Assembly (NCBI GenBank): GCA_037127255.1
Contig: JBANSL010000004.1
Coordinates: 76,689,127 to 76,753,126 of the forward strand
Direction: 5' to 3'
DNA from: Persicaria tinctoria
Lineage: Eukaryota > Streptophyta > Magnoliopsida > Caryophyllales > Polygonaceae
Length of the DNA: 64,000 bases
Shown: in pieces, positions 10,746-20,966 of the stretch
Position numbering within the stretch: position 1 is the first letter of the stretch
How the letters are laid out: each line of letters opens with the position of its first letter
The notes under the pieces: model-generated
Databases searched by the model: none
What the model was told of the DNA's origin: nothing
Seen by the model: the letters and a program-made list of their open reading frames with translations, nothing else
Program-made: the position numbers and the translations under genes

Positions 10746-11815
10746 ACGCATGATCTTGCTCCGCGTCGGGCATCCGGTCGTAGAGCTTGCCTCCCGGATC
10801 GAATATTTTATTAAGTCCCATTACGCGTGATCTTTTTCCGCGTCGGGCATCCGGTCGTAGAGCTTGCCTCCCGGATCGAATATTTTATTAAGTCCCATAA
10901 CACGTGATCTTTCTCCGCGTCGGGCATCCGGTCGTAGAGCTTGCCTCCCGGATCGAATATTTTATTAAGTCCCATTACGCGTGATCTTTTTCCGCGTCGG
11001 GCATCCGGTCGTAGAGCTTGCCTCCCGGATCGAATATTTTATTAATTCCCATTACGCGTGATCTTTCTCCGCGTCGGGCATCCGGTCGTAGAGCTGGCCT
11101 CCCGGATCGAATATTTTATTAAGTCCCATTACGCATGATCTTTTTCCGCGTCGGGCATCCGGTCGTAGAGCTTGCCTCCCGGATCGAATATTTTATTAAG
11201 TCCCATTACGCGTGATCTTTCTCCGCGTCGGGCATCCGGTCGTAGAGCTAGCCTCCCGGATCGAATATTTTATTAAGTCCCATTACGCGTGTTCTTTCTT
11301 CGCGTCGGGCATCCGGTCGTAGAGCTGGCCTCCCGGATCGAATATTTTATTAAGTCCCATTACGCGTGATCTTTCTCCGCGTCGGGCATCCGGTCGTAGA
11401 GCTGGCCTCCCGGATCGAATATTTTATTAAGTCCCATTACGCGTGATCTTTCTCCGCGTCGGGCATCCGGTCGTAGAGCTTGCCTCCCGGATCGAATATT
11501 TTATTAAGTCCCATTACGCGTGATCTTTCTCCGCGTCGGGCATCCGGTCGTAGAGCTGGCCTCCCGGATCGAATATTTTATTAAGTCCCATTACGCGTGA
11601 TCTTTCTCCGCGTCGGGCATCCGGTCGTAGAGCTTGCCTCCCGGATCGAATATTTTATTAAGTCCCATTACGTGTGATCTTGCTCCGCGTCAGGCATCCG
11701 GTCGTAGAGCTGGCCTCCCGGATTGTAGATTTTATTTAGTCCCCTCACGCGTGATCTTGCTCCGCGTCGGGCATCCGGTAGAGCTCGCCTCCCGGATCGA
11801 AGATTCAATGAAATC
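10746..11815 (+). repeat. Tandem repeat family A, main block (14 copies)
   Basis: Fourteen copies of the 76-77 bp unit, very uniform (mostly single-base variants such as GCTTGCC or GCTGGCC). Each has the ATCCGG...CCGGAT stem-loop, an ATATTTTATTAAGTCCC segment and ACGCGTGATC. The last copy is shortened. Confidence 0.88.
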
Positions 11816-12630
11816 CCTCAAACACTTGAGCTATCGCTCGCGGAGGGCCTCCGATCGTTGCTCATATGCTCGCGGAGATAAACTCTTAAACGAGTATAAA
11901 CCAAGTCCCTCGACGTTGGAGCTATCGCTCGCGGAGGGCCTCCGATCGTTGCTCGTATGCTCGCGGAGATAAACTCTTAACGAGTATAAACCAAGTCCCT
12001 CGACGCTGGAGCTATCGCTCGCGGAGGGCCTCCGATCGTAGCTCGTATGCTCGCGGAGATAAACTCTTAAACGAGTATAAACCAAGTCCCTCGACGCTGG
12101 AGCTATCGCTCGCGGAGGGCCTCCGATCGTTGCTCGTATGCTCGCGGAGATAAACTCTTAAACGAGTATAAACCAAGTCCCTCGATGCTGGAGCTATCGC
12201 TCGCGGAGGGCCTCCGATCGTTGCTCGTATGCTCGCGGAGATAAACTCTTAACGAGTATAAACCAAGTCCCTCGACGCTGGAGCTATCGCTCGCGGAGGG
12301 CCTCCGATCGTAGCTCGTATGCTCGCGGAGATAAACTCTTAAACGAGTATAAACCAAGTCCCTCGACGCCGGAGCTATCGCTCGCGGAGGGCCTCCGATC
12401 GTAGCTCGTATGCTCGCGGAGGTAAACTCTTAAACGAGTATAAACCAAGTCCCTCGATGCTGGAGCTATCGCTCGCGGAGGGCCTCCGATCGTAGCTCGT
12501 ATGCTCGCGGAGATAAACTCTTAACGAGTATAAACTAAGTCCCTCGACGCTGGAGCTATCGCTCGCGGAGGGCCTCTAGATGAGTATAAATTAAAGTCCC
12601 TCGACGACGGAGATCTCGTCCGCGGAGGGC
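11816..12630 (+). repeat. Tandem repeat family C (about 8 full copies)
   Basis: Units of 91-92 bp with the core GCTATCGCTCGCGGAGGGCC then TCCGATCG and a second CTCGCGGAG. CTCCG and CGGAG pair. The unit keeps the plan of families A and B: stem-loop, AT-rich stretch, AAGTCCC. Partial copies trail off at 12560-12630. ORFs read across the block on either strand are repeat artefacts. Confidence 0.85.
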
Positions 12631-12857
12631 TTCCTAATTGAACTACGAAAGGCTTGATTCTCTTTCCAAGAGATACGTAGGCAACCCACTAAAAAGTTGG
12701 GTACAGCCCAGACCAAACAAACTTAGTTAAAACATTACACCAAAAAATCTGATGTATTGAGCACTCCTCCGAAGGAAGACGAAGTTCAAATGCATATGTT
12801 GTCTCGTTTGAGTCGAACCCTAGCTAAGTCTCATCTTAACTAAGGTTCGAGGAGCTG
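12631..12857 (+). other. 3' untranslated region of the tandem-repeat element
   Basis: Contains GATACGTAGGCAACCC and GGGTACAGCCCAGACC, a signature also present several times at 40.5-41.7 kb and typical of Tat-lineage 3' regions. No clear polypurine tract is seen directly before the 3' LTR. Confidence 0.55.
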
Positions 12858-13436
12858 TGACGAAACACCACAAAATAAATAATAATATTTATGGTATCAC
12901 GAGTAAATAAGAATATATAATAAGGTTCCCCGCTATATAAATAGGACCTTACAAGTATGAAGAATAGGCGAATACAAATTAAGATACCGACTTAAGACGT
13001 CCGCGGACGATAAACTGCCCGCGGCTCTAACGCATGCGCCATGACACTTGGCATACATGCCCCCCTCCCACATGTCTTATGGCATGTGACATTTGGCAAC
13101 AAGTAGACTTACATGAAGGGGGGCTAGCACTATAAATAAGAGGTCGGGGGCTCATTATGAAAGGTCGGAAATTGGGATCCCTAAGGACTTAGGCCGGATT
13201 CCCTAGCTTTGAGCCCCCTTTCAAGCGGGATTAGTCTCGGCTGGGAAAAACCGACATTGATGGAGCCGAAGGAGGACGGTGGTACGCGGATGGCTTGAGC
13301 TCGGATCAGCACAGGTTTGGGTACGCTGACGGAATCTCGTCACGCGTCTCAGGTAAGCCCGATCGTCTGAGCTCGCCTGCGCCCCACTTGATCCCGGAAC
13401 CCGCCGACAAGGGATTCCAAAAATCTGGTTTTATCA
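12858..13436 (+). repeat. 3' LTR of the tandem-repeat element
   Basis: 579 bp, direct repeat of 9243-9821 with about seven substitutions and no indel. Confidence 0.93.
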
Positions 13437-13556
13437 ATGCTCATGGCTCCTACACTTTGATGTTGCTTTTGACAAGGTTAGTGCTTGAAGATCATATTTG
13501 TGGTATGTTGGTTTTGCTCTTGTTTTTGTATTGCTTGAGGACAAGCAAAAGGTTAA

Positions 13557-15251
13557 GTGGAAAAGTTCGGAATCTACGCTAATTCGATGGTTTTATGTAG
13601 ATTCGTAGATCCGAGGCAAAGAACACGAGGAACGGAGCTAAGTAAGGCTAAGGCGAGACTTTGGAGAGCTTAAGGAAGAAGTCCCAAAGATAATGGAACA
13701 ACCTAAGGAGCAACGGAGCACGAAATCGAGGTCTAAGAGCGAAAACGAGGGCGAGTCGCGAAAGCTGTCCGCTCGGCGAGCTGAACTTGTAACCCACTTT
13801 CCGGAGGCCTCGAATGTCCGATCGACGCATATGAGCATGCGTTGGAAAGCTCTTTCGAAGATCTACGTGATGATGTTCTGTTGGATTTTTGCTGCCAGTG
13901 AATGCGTTTCCGCTGCAGCGAATCAAGTCAGCAACAACATGTGCGAGAAGGTGGCCGGCCTGAGCATGAGTCGCTGCCAGCGAATGGAATCTCGCTGCCA
14001 GCGACTGGAGTTAGCGGGAGCATGTCCAGGAGCAGCATGACTCGCTGCCAGCGAAAGGAAATTCGTTGCCAGGGAATGGAGTCGCTGCCAGCGGATGGCC
14101 GGACTCGCTCCAGCGAATGGAGTCGCTGCCAGCGGATGGCCGGACTCGCTCCAGCGAGTTGGAGCTCTCGTGGCAGCGGAAGGAGTGACCCGCGGAAGCA
14201 AAAACGACGGAATCGAAGAAGCTTGAAAATATTCTAAGGCATGGACATTCGCTGCCAGCGAGTGTGGTAGCGAAAATCCAACAGGAGCTTGATTGAGGTC
14301 ATTCGCTGCCAGCGGAAATTTTCGCTGCCAGTGGAATCCGACGCTGAGTTAAATTAGGAAAGTTCTATCTTTTATCTAGTTTGTTTAGGAATCTTTCATC
14401 TTTTATCTATCTTTTACCTTATTTATGGAAGACATTAGGCTTATAAATAGGATGGTCTAGGGTTAGTTTTCTAATTAATTCCAAGTAGAGAAATCACCTT
14501 TGAAGAGAAGAAAGTTTAGGTAAGCCATGTTTGGCTAATTTGCTAGTTTCCGCCTACACTTTCGAGACTTGGTTGGTGGTTTGTGAGTTTCTAATATAAG
14601 TTATTTTTCCTCTTTAATTCTTTCAACTTCTTTGTGTGATATTGATTATGTTATTGATGTTATCTTGATTAGCTACCTTGATAATATTGATTTCATGCTA
14701 GGATTTAATACTTTCGTATTTGTGTTATTTCCGTAGTAGCACGCATAAGATTGTGGATTCCGTGTTTGAAGCATGATTATGTAGGGAGTTGACATATATC
14801 TTAAACATTGATTTACCGTGTTTAACATGTTATTTATATGCTCAAGTTCTTGGGACTATTTGCTATCTCTTTGTTAAATCTTGACCGTGTTAAGGTTGCA
14901 TTGAGGTGTAAGGGATTAATTGGACTCGTAGGACTTTTAATCTATATAAACCAAGACGGGAGGAATTCGTAGGAAAAGATAATAACTTGAAAAGGATTCG
15001 ATGATCAATAAAACCAACCAAAGTCGAGAACTTGTAGGTGGAAACGCTTTTCTTCCATCATTTATTTGCTTTTGTCAATATTATCTTCGTTTATTTTCAT
15101 TCATAAAAATCGTTTCTTTTTATATTGATAAATACACAATATTTAGAAATACTTGATTCTCTTGGGTTCGACCCCTTACTTGCATACTATACTAGTTTGT
15201 TCGTTTGGGATTTATTTTTGGCGAGCTAAATCAACGACTTTACCTCCGTCA
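13557..15251 (+). repeat. 3' LTR of the gypsy-like element, 5'-shortened
   Basis: Matches 4795-6469 with roughly 2% divergence by eye plus an extra copy of the palindrome segment near 13955-13985. The first 98 bases of the 5' LTR are absent. The preceding DNA (13520-13556, GAGGACAAGCAAAAGGTTAA) looks like the start of the usual polypurine region. A deletion joining the two GTG triplets would explain the missing part. Confidence 0.85.
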
Positions 15252-16547
15252 ACGGGTGTCGAATTAGAAATTCATTTTCCAAGGAAGTGATTGAAGGATG
15301 AATTAGGTTCAGCATTTCATTGAGAAGCCTGTCATTGATGGGCTCGTTTCTGAATCTTTTCTCAAAGTCATTTTTTATTTCATTTTTTACATTCTCCTCT
15401 CCCATTATTAGCCTTCCTGTCGCTGTAGTAATGTTACGAATATGTTTCCTATGTCTCCTGCCCGAGGCAACTCGGTGGAAATACGTAGTGTTAGAGTCTG
15501 ATAGCTTGAGGTGCTTTGTTTTTGCTCTTTGGTTCCAGAAGGATTTCTGGAATAGGAGAAGTTTTTCTTTTTTCCTTATGAGATGGTTCTCCTTGCTGCT
15601 GATTCTGTATGTATTATTTGTATATGCGGAAGACTGAATTGAGATTAATCCAATCTCCACTTCCTTCAACTGACGGAAGATGTTACCAAAGGTATGCCTA
15701 TTCCAGTCTTTTGCTTTGTTTTTTTAAGATTTTTTGTTTGAAAAGAAGTTGAAACATATAGGAACCTATGCAGGATGCACACCAAGCGTTCTCAAATTTA
15801 AAAGGAGGTGCTTTGAAAACAGTATTGTTCTCCAGTGTAATTGATATGGGGCAGTAATCAGAAGATGAGAATGCACCGTTGTAAGTAGTCAGGTTGGGGA
15901 ACTTTTGAATAAGTTGATGTTGAACCAAGACCCGGCCTAGTTTTTCCCATATGTTATTGTCACCGTCCGGAGTCTTCCTCCATGTGAAGGAATTCCCGAA
16001 TGTTGGAATGTCCATAAGAGAGCAGTCATTTTTGAATTGCAATAGTCTAGTGAAGCGAGAGGAGCGAGAATCCGCGCTTCCCGCCTTGTCCTCGCTACAT
16101 AGAATCTCGTTCAAGTCTCCCATAACAATGCAAGGGAGGCTATAGAGTTTGAAACAATGGAGGAAAGAGTTTCCCAAAATTGGTCCTTCTTCTGAGGAGC
16201 AGGAGGGGCATACACTACTAGAAGGAGGAATTTAAAGTTATCGCTTATGTTTTCATAACGGAGACCTATAATCCGAGGTAAATGGATATCAACCGAGATT
16301 ATTTCGTTAGCTAATTGGTGGGATTTCCAAAGAACACCTAACCCACCCGATCGCCCACTCGCAAGTGACCAGATAGCCTCGTCAAATCCAGCGAATTTCC
16401 AAAGTTTTTCGTCCGGATGGATTCAGATTTCGTTTCAGCTAGACCGATTAGTTGAATATGCTCATTGTTACACAACGTATTGATTTCGGTCCAGAAGGTC
16501 CTTTTTCCAATTCCTCTACAATTCTAATAGCATATTTTCATAGATAA
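15252..16547 (-). mobile_element. LINE (L1-type), 5' half
   Basis: Continues the LINE whose 3' half is at 1912-4696. Reading leftward from 16547 it carries the endonuclease domain and the linker to reverse transcriptase. The linker ends FLIRHP at the TSD, and the same codons (HP) resume in the same frame in the other half. No ORF1 or 5' UTR is recognisable beyond 16547, so the LINE is probably 5'-truncated. Confidence 0.85.
15254..16540 (-). pseudogene. LINE endonuclease domain and linker
   Basis: An exonuclease-endonuclease-phosphatase type domain that would nick target DNA. Visible motifs in order: a start resembling MKICYxNCRGIGK with a stop at the x, then LAETKSES, FLLLVVYAPP, MGDLNEILCSEDKAGS (the catalytic GDLNE region), GNSFTWRK, and SSDYCPISI (the conserved S-D-H/Y region). 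The linker at 15226-15669 contains NTTYFHRVASGRRHRKHI, usual in plant LINEs. Several frame changes and stops show it is dead. The 159-codon piece at 15698-16177 is the longest intact endonuclease segment. Confidence 0.85.
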
Positions 16548-18163
16548 CCTTTTTTGTCGTGTGAGCAAGGAGGGTAGCCTCTCACACGTAGAGCGTTTGG
16601 AACAAAAAGAGAGTATGTAATTGGAAGGATTATGAACAATATACGCAAATTGAACCTTTGTAGATAAGCAATTTTGCACAGCTGCATTTTTACTATTAAT
16701 CCAATTTGGAAAAATAATGTAGTTGTGTAATATTTGTCAAAAAGCTTATTAAATCCACTTTGTTCTTTATCCTGCCAAATCAAGACTGCATTGAATTTGT
16801 ACGCGATGAGTCGACCAAGCCTAAGAGCAAAGATAACTATTAACCAATGCTCTAGATTATTAATTAATATACACTTTTGAATGAATGTCTTATGACCATC
16901 CACCACAATTGGCCATTGCCTAAGCTTACCAATTAAGATAGATTTTTTAGTAACAAGGAAAAAGAACCATTTACTTGAGCAAAATACTACTGGGGTCTGG
17001 AATGACCAGGCCAATGCCCAAATATTGGAGAGACAAGAACCTTGTAACCATATACACGAAGTACATTAGTTCTTTTTGGTTGGCCAAAGCATCCAAAAAC
17101 AGCAGTGACCTAGCACCATGGGACGGAGCCCTCTCAGCAGACCAGTTCAAACGAAGGCCCTTCCGGGAAGCCAGTTTATCCTTGAAGTCATAGCCAAAGC
17201 CACACAGCAAAGCAAACACATAGCAAGTGGGTAGGAAATAAACAAATACATATATTAAACCTTCATCTAAGATGACAGTAGACATGAATTCTTTTTCATC
17301 TTTGAATTGTTTGCAGTCAATTTGAATCCTCGTATGCATAAGCGAGCTTTGCACCAGAGATTTGCTGAAAGAGCTTGAAAAGCTCCCAAATTTTACAAAC
17401 TTAATTTCACAATGCCTATAAAGGGTGATACACAAAGAAGCAATGGTTATCAAAAACCTCCTAACAAGCATTGTCTGGACAAAGATATAAAAATTTTCAA
17501 TAATAGGATATGAGTCAAACACTTCTTTATCCAAACTGAAGGTAGGAACAAAAGAAGCCCCAAGAACAACAGTTTGTACAAGGCCCAAAAATCGGGGGGT
17601 AAGGAGTACCAAAGCCAAGTTCAGACTTGCAAAACTCAACTTAACGAGAACCAATCCTTCGTTCGAACGGAGGGAAGGAGCCATGACAGCCCCAAGAACC
17701 TCAATTTTTTCAAGGCCCGAAAATCGGGAGGTAGGGGGTGAAGAGGCATAGGCCTCTAGCACCGTTTTTTGTATACACCAGTCTATGGTGAATAAAACTG
17801 CTATAGATAATAGATAGTAATTGTGCCAAACCAAACATAAAGTTGGTAAATTTCAATAACATTATCCGACAGTTGATTAACACACTATTTTTTTTTTAAT
17901 ATAGATTGATTCAAGATTAAGCAAAACATGAAACCTGTGTTTGAGACGCTTCGACGAGCTGAGAACCACCAAAATCTTGAATGCCTCTACGTTATAGTAT
18001 AACCTTACATATTTTATTTTTTTTAAAAAAAAATCTATCAATATGCTACAAATAAATAAAATAAATAAATCCAATTTTATCTAAATTCTACTCGTCAATA
18101 AAGTTGAAACCTAAACTAATTAGATTCATGGACATCCTAGTAATCACACAAGCAATTAATTCC
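16548..18163. other. Unassigned region with a long ORF of doubtful status
   Basis: On the minus strand, 16971-17834 stays open for 287 codons but lacks an early ATG. The predicted protein is hydrophobic with no motif I recognise. Within it a segment is duplicated: PTSRFSGLEKIEVLGAVMAP and a diverged TPRFLGLVQTVVLGASF about 30 residues on. A second open stretch lies at 16538-17014. Neither has convincing gene structure. The rest is AT-rich. Confidence 0.3.
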
Positions 18164-18171
18164 ATGAAGAG

Positions 18172-18563
18172 TAGGGTTGTTATATGAGCTGAATTGCTCG
18201 GACTCGACTCGGGATCGGTTCGGAAAAAGCTCGACTCGAGCTCGTTCACTAACCTAACCAAGCCGAGTCTGAACATGATTTTAAGCTCGGTTGAAAGTTT
18301 GGCTCGTTCGATTTAGGCTTGAATAGCTCGAATTCTATGGAATTTCTAAAATTTTCTTTAAGTAATATGTTATGTCCAAGTAAAACTATTTAAAGCTCGA
18401 AAAAATACTCGGTTCGAGCTCGTTCATTTAATAAAACAAGTCGAGATTGAACAAAAAAGAAAGCTCGTTTAAAAATTGGGCTCGGCTCGACTCGAATTCG
18501 TTTAACAAATGAACAAGGTTGAACATGTCAAGCTCGGCTCGTTCGGCTCGAATAACACCCCTG
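18172..18563. mobile_element. Non-autonomous hAT element (392 bp)
   Basis: ATGAAGAG lies on both sides (18164-18171, 18564-18571), the 8-bp duplication expected of hAT. Ends are TAGGGTTGTTATATGAGC and, reversed, CAGGGGTGTTATTCGAGC. The interior is full of CTCGGCTCG/CTCGAGCTCG motifs. No transposase. Confidence 0.88.
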
Positions 18564-18617
18564 ATGAAGAGTACTGACAAGGTAACTATACATAATTTAG
18601 AGATGGATAAAATCTTA

Positions 18618-18856
18618 CTCAATCCGTTTCATAACAAGTGTCGTTTATTTTTTAGTACCCGCGACGTTTTTTAAGGAGATAAAAACTGTATAAAATATTA
18701 TTTTTAAATCAATTTTTTTAATAATTTCATACTTATTACTAATAAATATCAATTTATAACAAATTTTTTATTAAAAAATAATATTTTATAGAATTTTTAC
18801 ATTATTAAAAAAACATGCACAAAAGTCAAACGACAGTTATTTTGAAACAGATAGAG
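18618..18856. mobile_element. Stowaway-type MITE (239 bp)
   Basis: Flanked by TA on both sides (18616-18617, 18857-18858). Inverted ends are CTCAATCCGTTTCATAACAA and, reversed, CTCTATCTGTTTCAAAATAA. AT-rich interior. Size, ends and TA target fit Tc1/mariner-derived Stowaway elements. Confidence 0.8.
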
Positions 18857-18929
18857 TAATAGATTGGTGGATGAAACCTCGTATTAGATAAGGTAAAACT
18901 CACCCCTACAATGTTATTATTGAACCTAT

Positions 18930-19252
18930 TTCATTCCCTACTTCACTCCATACAATACAAAAATATTTTGACATATATTTAATCTTACAAAATTATATTT
19001 ATATTACTAACCTCTATTTTTATATATTCATAAAATTATATTTAGAAAAATTATGTTTTACAAATTTTAAAAATTAAAAAGGCAATATTTAACAAAATAT
19101 GATTATTAAAAATTTCATAACATGATTTTTCAAAATAAAATTTTATAAATATATAAAAATAGATGTTAGTAATGCAAATATATTTTTTATAATTTTTTTA
19201 AGATTAAATATATTTTAAAATATTTTTGTGATGCAGAGAGGAGTAGAAGATC
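18930..19252. mobile_element. Foldback element with long imperfect inverted repeats
   Basis: The two halves are near-complementary over more than 100 bp each. The left arm (CACAAAAATATTTT-like start, then ATATATTTAATCTTA, TTACTAACCTCTATTTTTAT) returns reversed in the right arm. Transcription would give a long hairpin RNA. No target-site duplication was fixed. Confidence 0.65.
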
Positions 19253-19877
19253 TCCATTGATATTAGATCACAATAATTTTGAATTCGGACCGACATTTAA
19301 CAGGTAAAATATTGACAGGTAGTCAGGTACTAATACAAAGCGAGGAATGCAATTACCTGTTGATTTGTCATCTAATCCTTAGCAATAAGGCAATTTCATG
19401 TTATTTATATTTTTCTAATCGGATTCAACAGTTCCGATCGAAACAATTTTACAAGCAAGAGGATAAAGATAAATTTTGTGATCTTAATGGGATTCTCTAC
19501 CCATGAGAAGAAAAAGAAAACCTTACTGAACCAACATCAATTAACAGAAGAATGTCCAAAATCAAGAACGAGAAATACGCCAAAAATTGAGAGATTGGAA
19601 CAACATAACAGCCATAGTGAAAAATGTCATCATAAAATTCCTAAATGCAGCAATTAAGAATTGATTTGGTGTTGTTTGGGTGAAGAAAAAAGTTGGATCG
19701 ATCAGTGCAGCAATGCCCTATTTTGCTTAGCAGTTTCTGTTAGCTAGACAGCAAGAAGGCCAAACAACAGAAAGTGATATCACAAATCAATCAACTTGGA
19801 TCTAGCACTTTAGTTTCAGCTGCAATTTCTGGTGTCAATAAAGTCTAGATCGATCTATTCGGCACAACCGAAGATGT
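19253..19877. other. No gene seen
   Basis: AT-rich sequence between the foldback element and the F-box pseudogene. A 75-codon ORF at 19279-19506 shows no family features. Possibly 3' flanking DNA of the F-box locus. Confidence 0.4.
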
Positions 19878-20966
19878 TTAACCATAAGGATTCCATGGGA
19901 AAAGAAGACTTTCCACAAAGTCATAACAGAAATTGACATGCCAAGGGTCACCAACCAAAGGAGTGCTGCAGCCAGCTCCTGTGTCGAACAACGCCAGCTT
20001 GGGTCGGGTGTAATACCAAGTCATTTTGGCTCTCGATGTAGACGGATAAAACCTTTGTTCCACCAAAGCCCTGCCCCTTTCTTCCATTCCTTCCAACAAC
20101 CAGAAAACGCCATTCACATTAGCTAAAAGATCGAAGCCAAACAAGTTGACCCATTCGCCTTCTTGCCTCGAGTATATTTCACATCTATAAGGAAAGCTTC
20201 GATTCCAGTTCGCAATCGAAAGGGCACCTTGCCAATGAAAAATCCTAGACCAATGAAATGAAACATTGGGCATCTCAATGAACTGGACACAGTCCTTCCT
20301 GAAGTCATAACACATTATGACCTTAGTCTGGTGGTCATGTTCTTCCGAGCATTACAGCTGGACCGTGTTGCCAAGGCATCCTATTCCTCCCCAGATCGAT
20401 CACACTCCATCGAGGCCGCGGAGATGTCGAGTAAAGAAAGCCTTTCACGGACGCAGGCGGCACAAGGCCCACAACATCAGTATTAAAACAAAACACTAGA
20501 ATTTTGAATTCTTTAGTGGAGGGATCAATCCAGAAAGCGGAGCAAGTCTTCCTTGCATCACGGGAAGAAGGCCATTCAAAATCCAAAGGGAGACGGCGAA
20601 GATTTGAAGACTCGCCCATATAGGGATTCCAAAGCAGGAGGAGGTTGGTGGTGGAATCATAGAGACAAACTACGCCATGAAGAGTGCCAACAAGAGAGAA
20701 CTGTTTAGTTCCACCTCCCCTGATCGGGCCTCCCATCATGCTGATCCCAGGGAGGGTATACGGATCAAGGGGAAGAAACACATCAGAGTCTTCACATTTG
20801 AAAAGGAAAGAGAGGGCTTTTGGACAGCCAGGTGCGCTAGCATGAATGTTGAGGAGTCGATCAGTTGTCTCCACCTTCTGCACACGCGTCGAAAATGCAT
20901 CAAGGGTATCACCGGCAACCACTTCAAAATCTCAACCAAGTTATGTTCAGGAAGGTAGTCCGACAT
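19878..20966 (-). pseudogene. F-box protein, frameshifted
   Basis: The ATG at 20966 begins MSDYLPEHNLVEILKWLP, then FRRVCRRWRQLIDSS: a typical F-box that would bind SKP1 in an SCF ubiquitin ligase. The following region, in a second frame (about 20840-20335), has the F-box-associated pattern: GTLHGVVCLYDSTTNLLLLW followed by NPYMGES, STKEFKILVFCF, SPRPRWSVIDLG. A third frame (20315-19878) carries the C-terminal part and a stop after FPWNPYG. Two single-base-type frame changes, near 20840 and 20330, break what is otherwise a single-exon gene of normal length (about 360 codons). It could also be assembly error. I call it a recent pseudogene. Confidence 0.8.

Larger units (their letters stand above)
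9243..13436 (+). mobile_element. Coding-free LTR element packed with tandem repeats
   Basis: Two direct repeats of exactly 579 bp (9243-9821 and 12858-13436) bound a 3.0-kb interior with no ORF beyond shadows of tandem repeats. Ends are TGACGAAA and TTATCA. ATGCT occurs immediately outside both ends (9238-9242, 13437-13441), a perfect 5-bp target-site duplication inside the older gypsy-like element. The LTRs differ at about seven positions by eye, about 1.2%, so this insertion is young. The 3' part resembles the 3' untranslated region of Tat-lineage gypsy elements, so it is probably a non-autonomous derivative of one. Confidence 0.93.
4697..15251 (+). mobile_element. Non-autonomous LTR retrotransposon (gypsy-like), itself interrupted
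   Basis: It begins TGATAAGG at 4697 and ends CCGTCA at 15251, with ACGGG on both sides (4692-4696, 15252-15256), a 5-bp target-site duplication. It has a 1773-bp 5' LTR, a primer-binding site, one gag-like ORF, a non-coding interior and a 3' LTR that starts late at 13557. No protease, reverse transcriptase or integrase is present, so it must use enzymes made elsewhere. A second LTR element occupies 9243-13436; without that and its duplicated 5 bp the element is about 6.4 kb. It inserted into the LINE. Confidence 0.9.

Noticed and set aside
11831..12357. 84-codon ORFs and a 112-codon ORF across the repeats
   Set aside because: Identical texts recur with the repeat period; they are translations of tandem DNA.
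10138..12630. Regularly spaced repeats that could suggest a CRISPR array
   Set aside because: Units are contiguous tandem copies without unique spacers, inside an LTR element of a plant genome.
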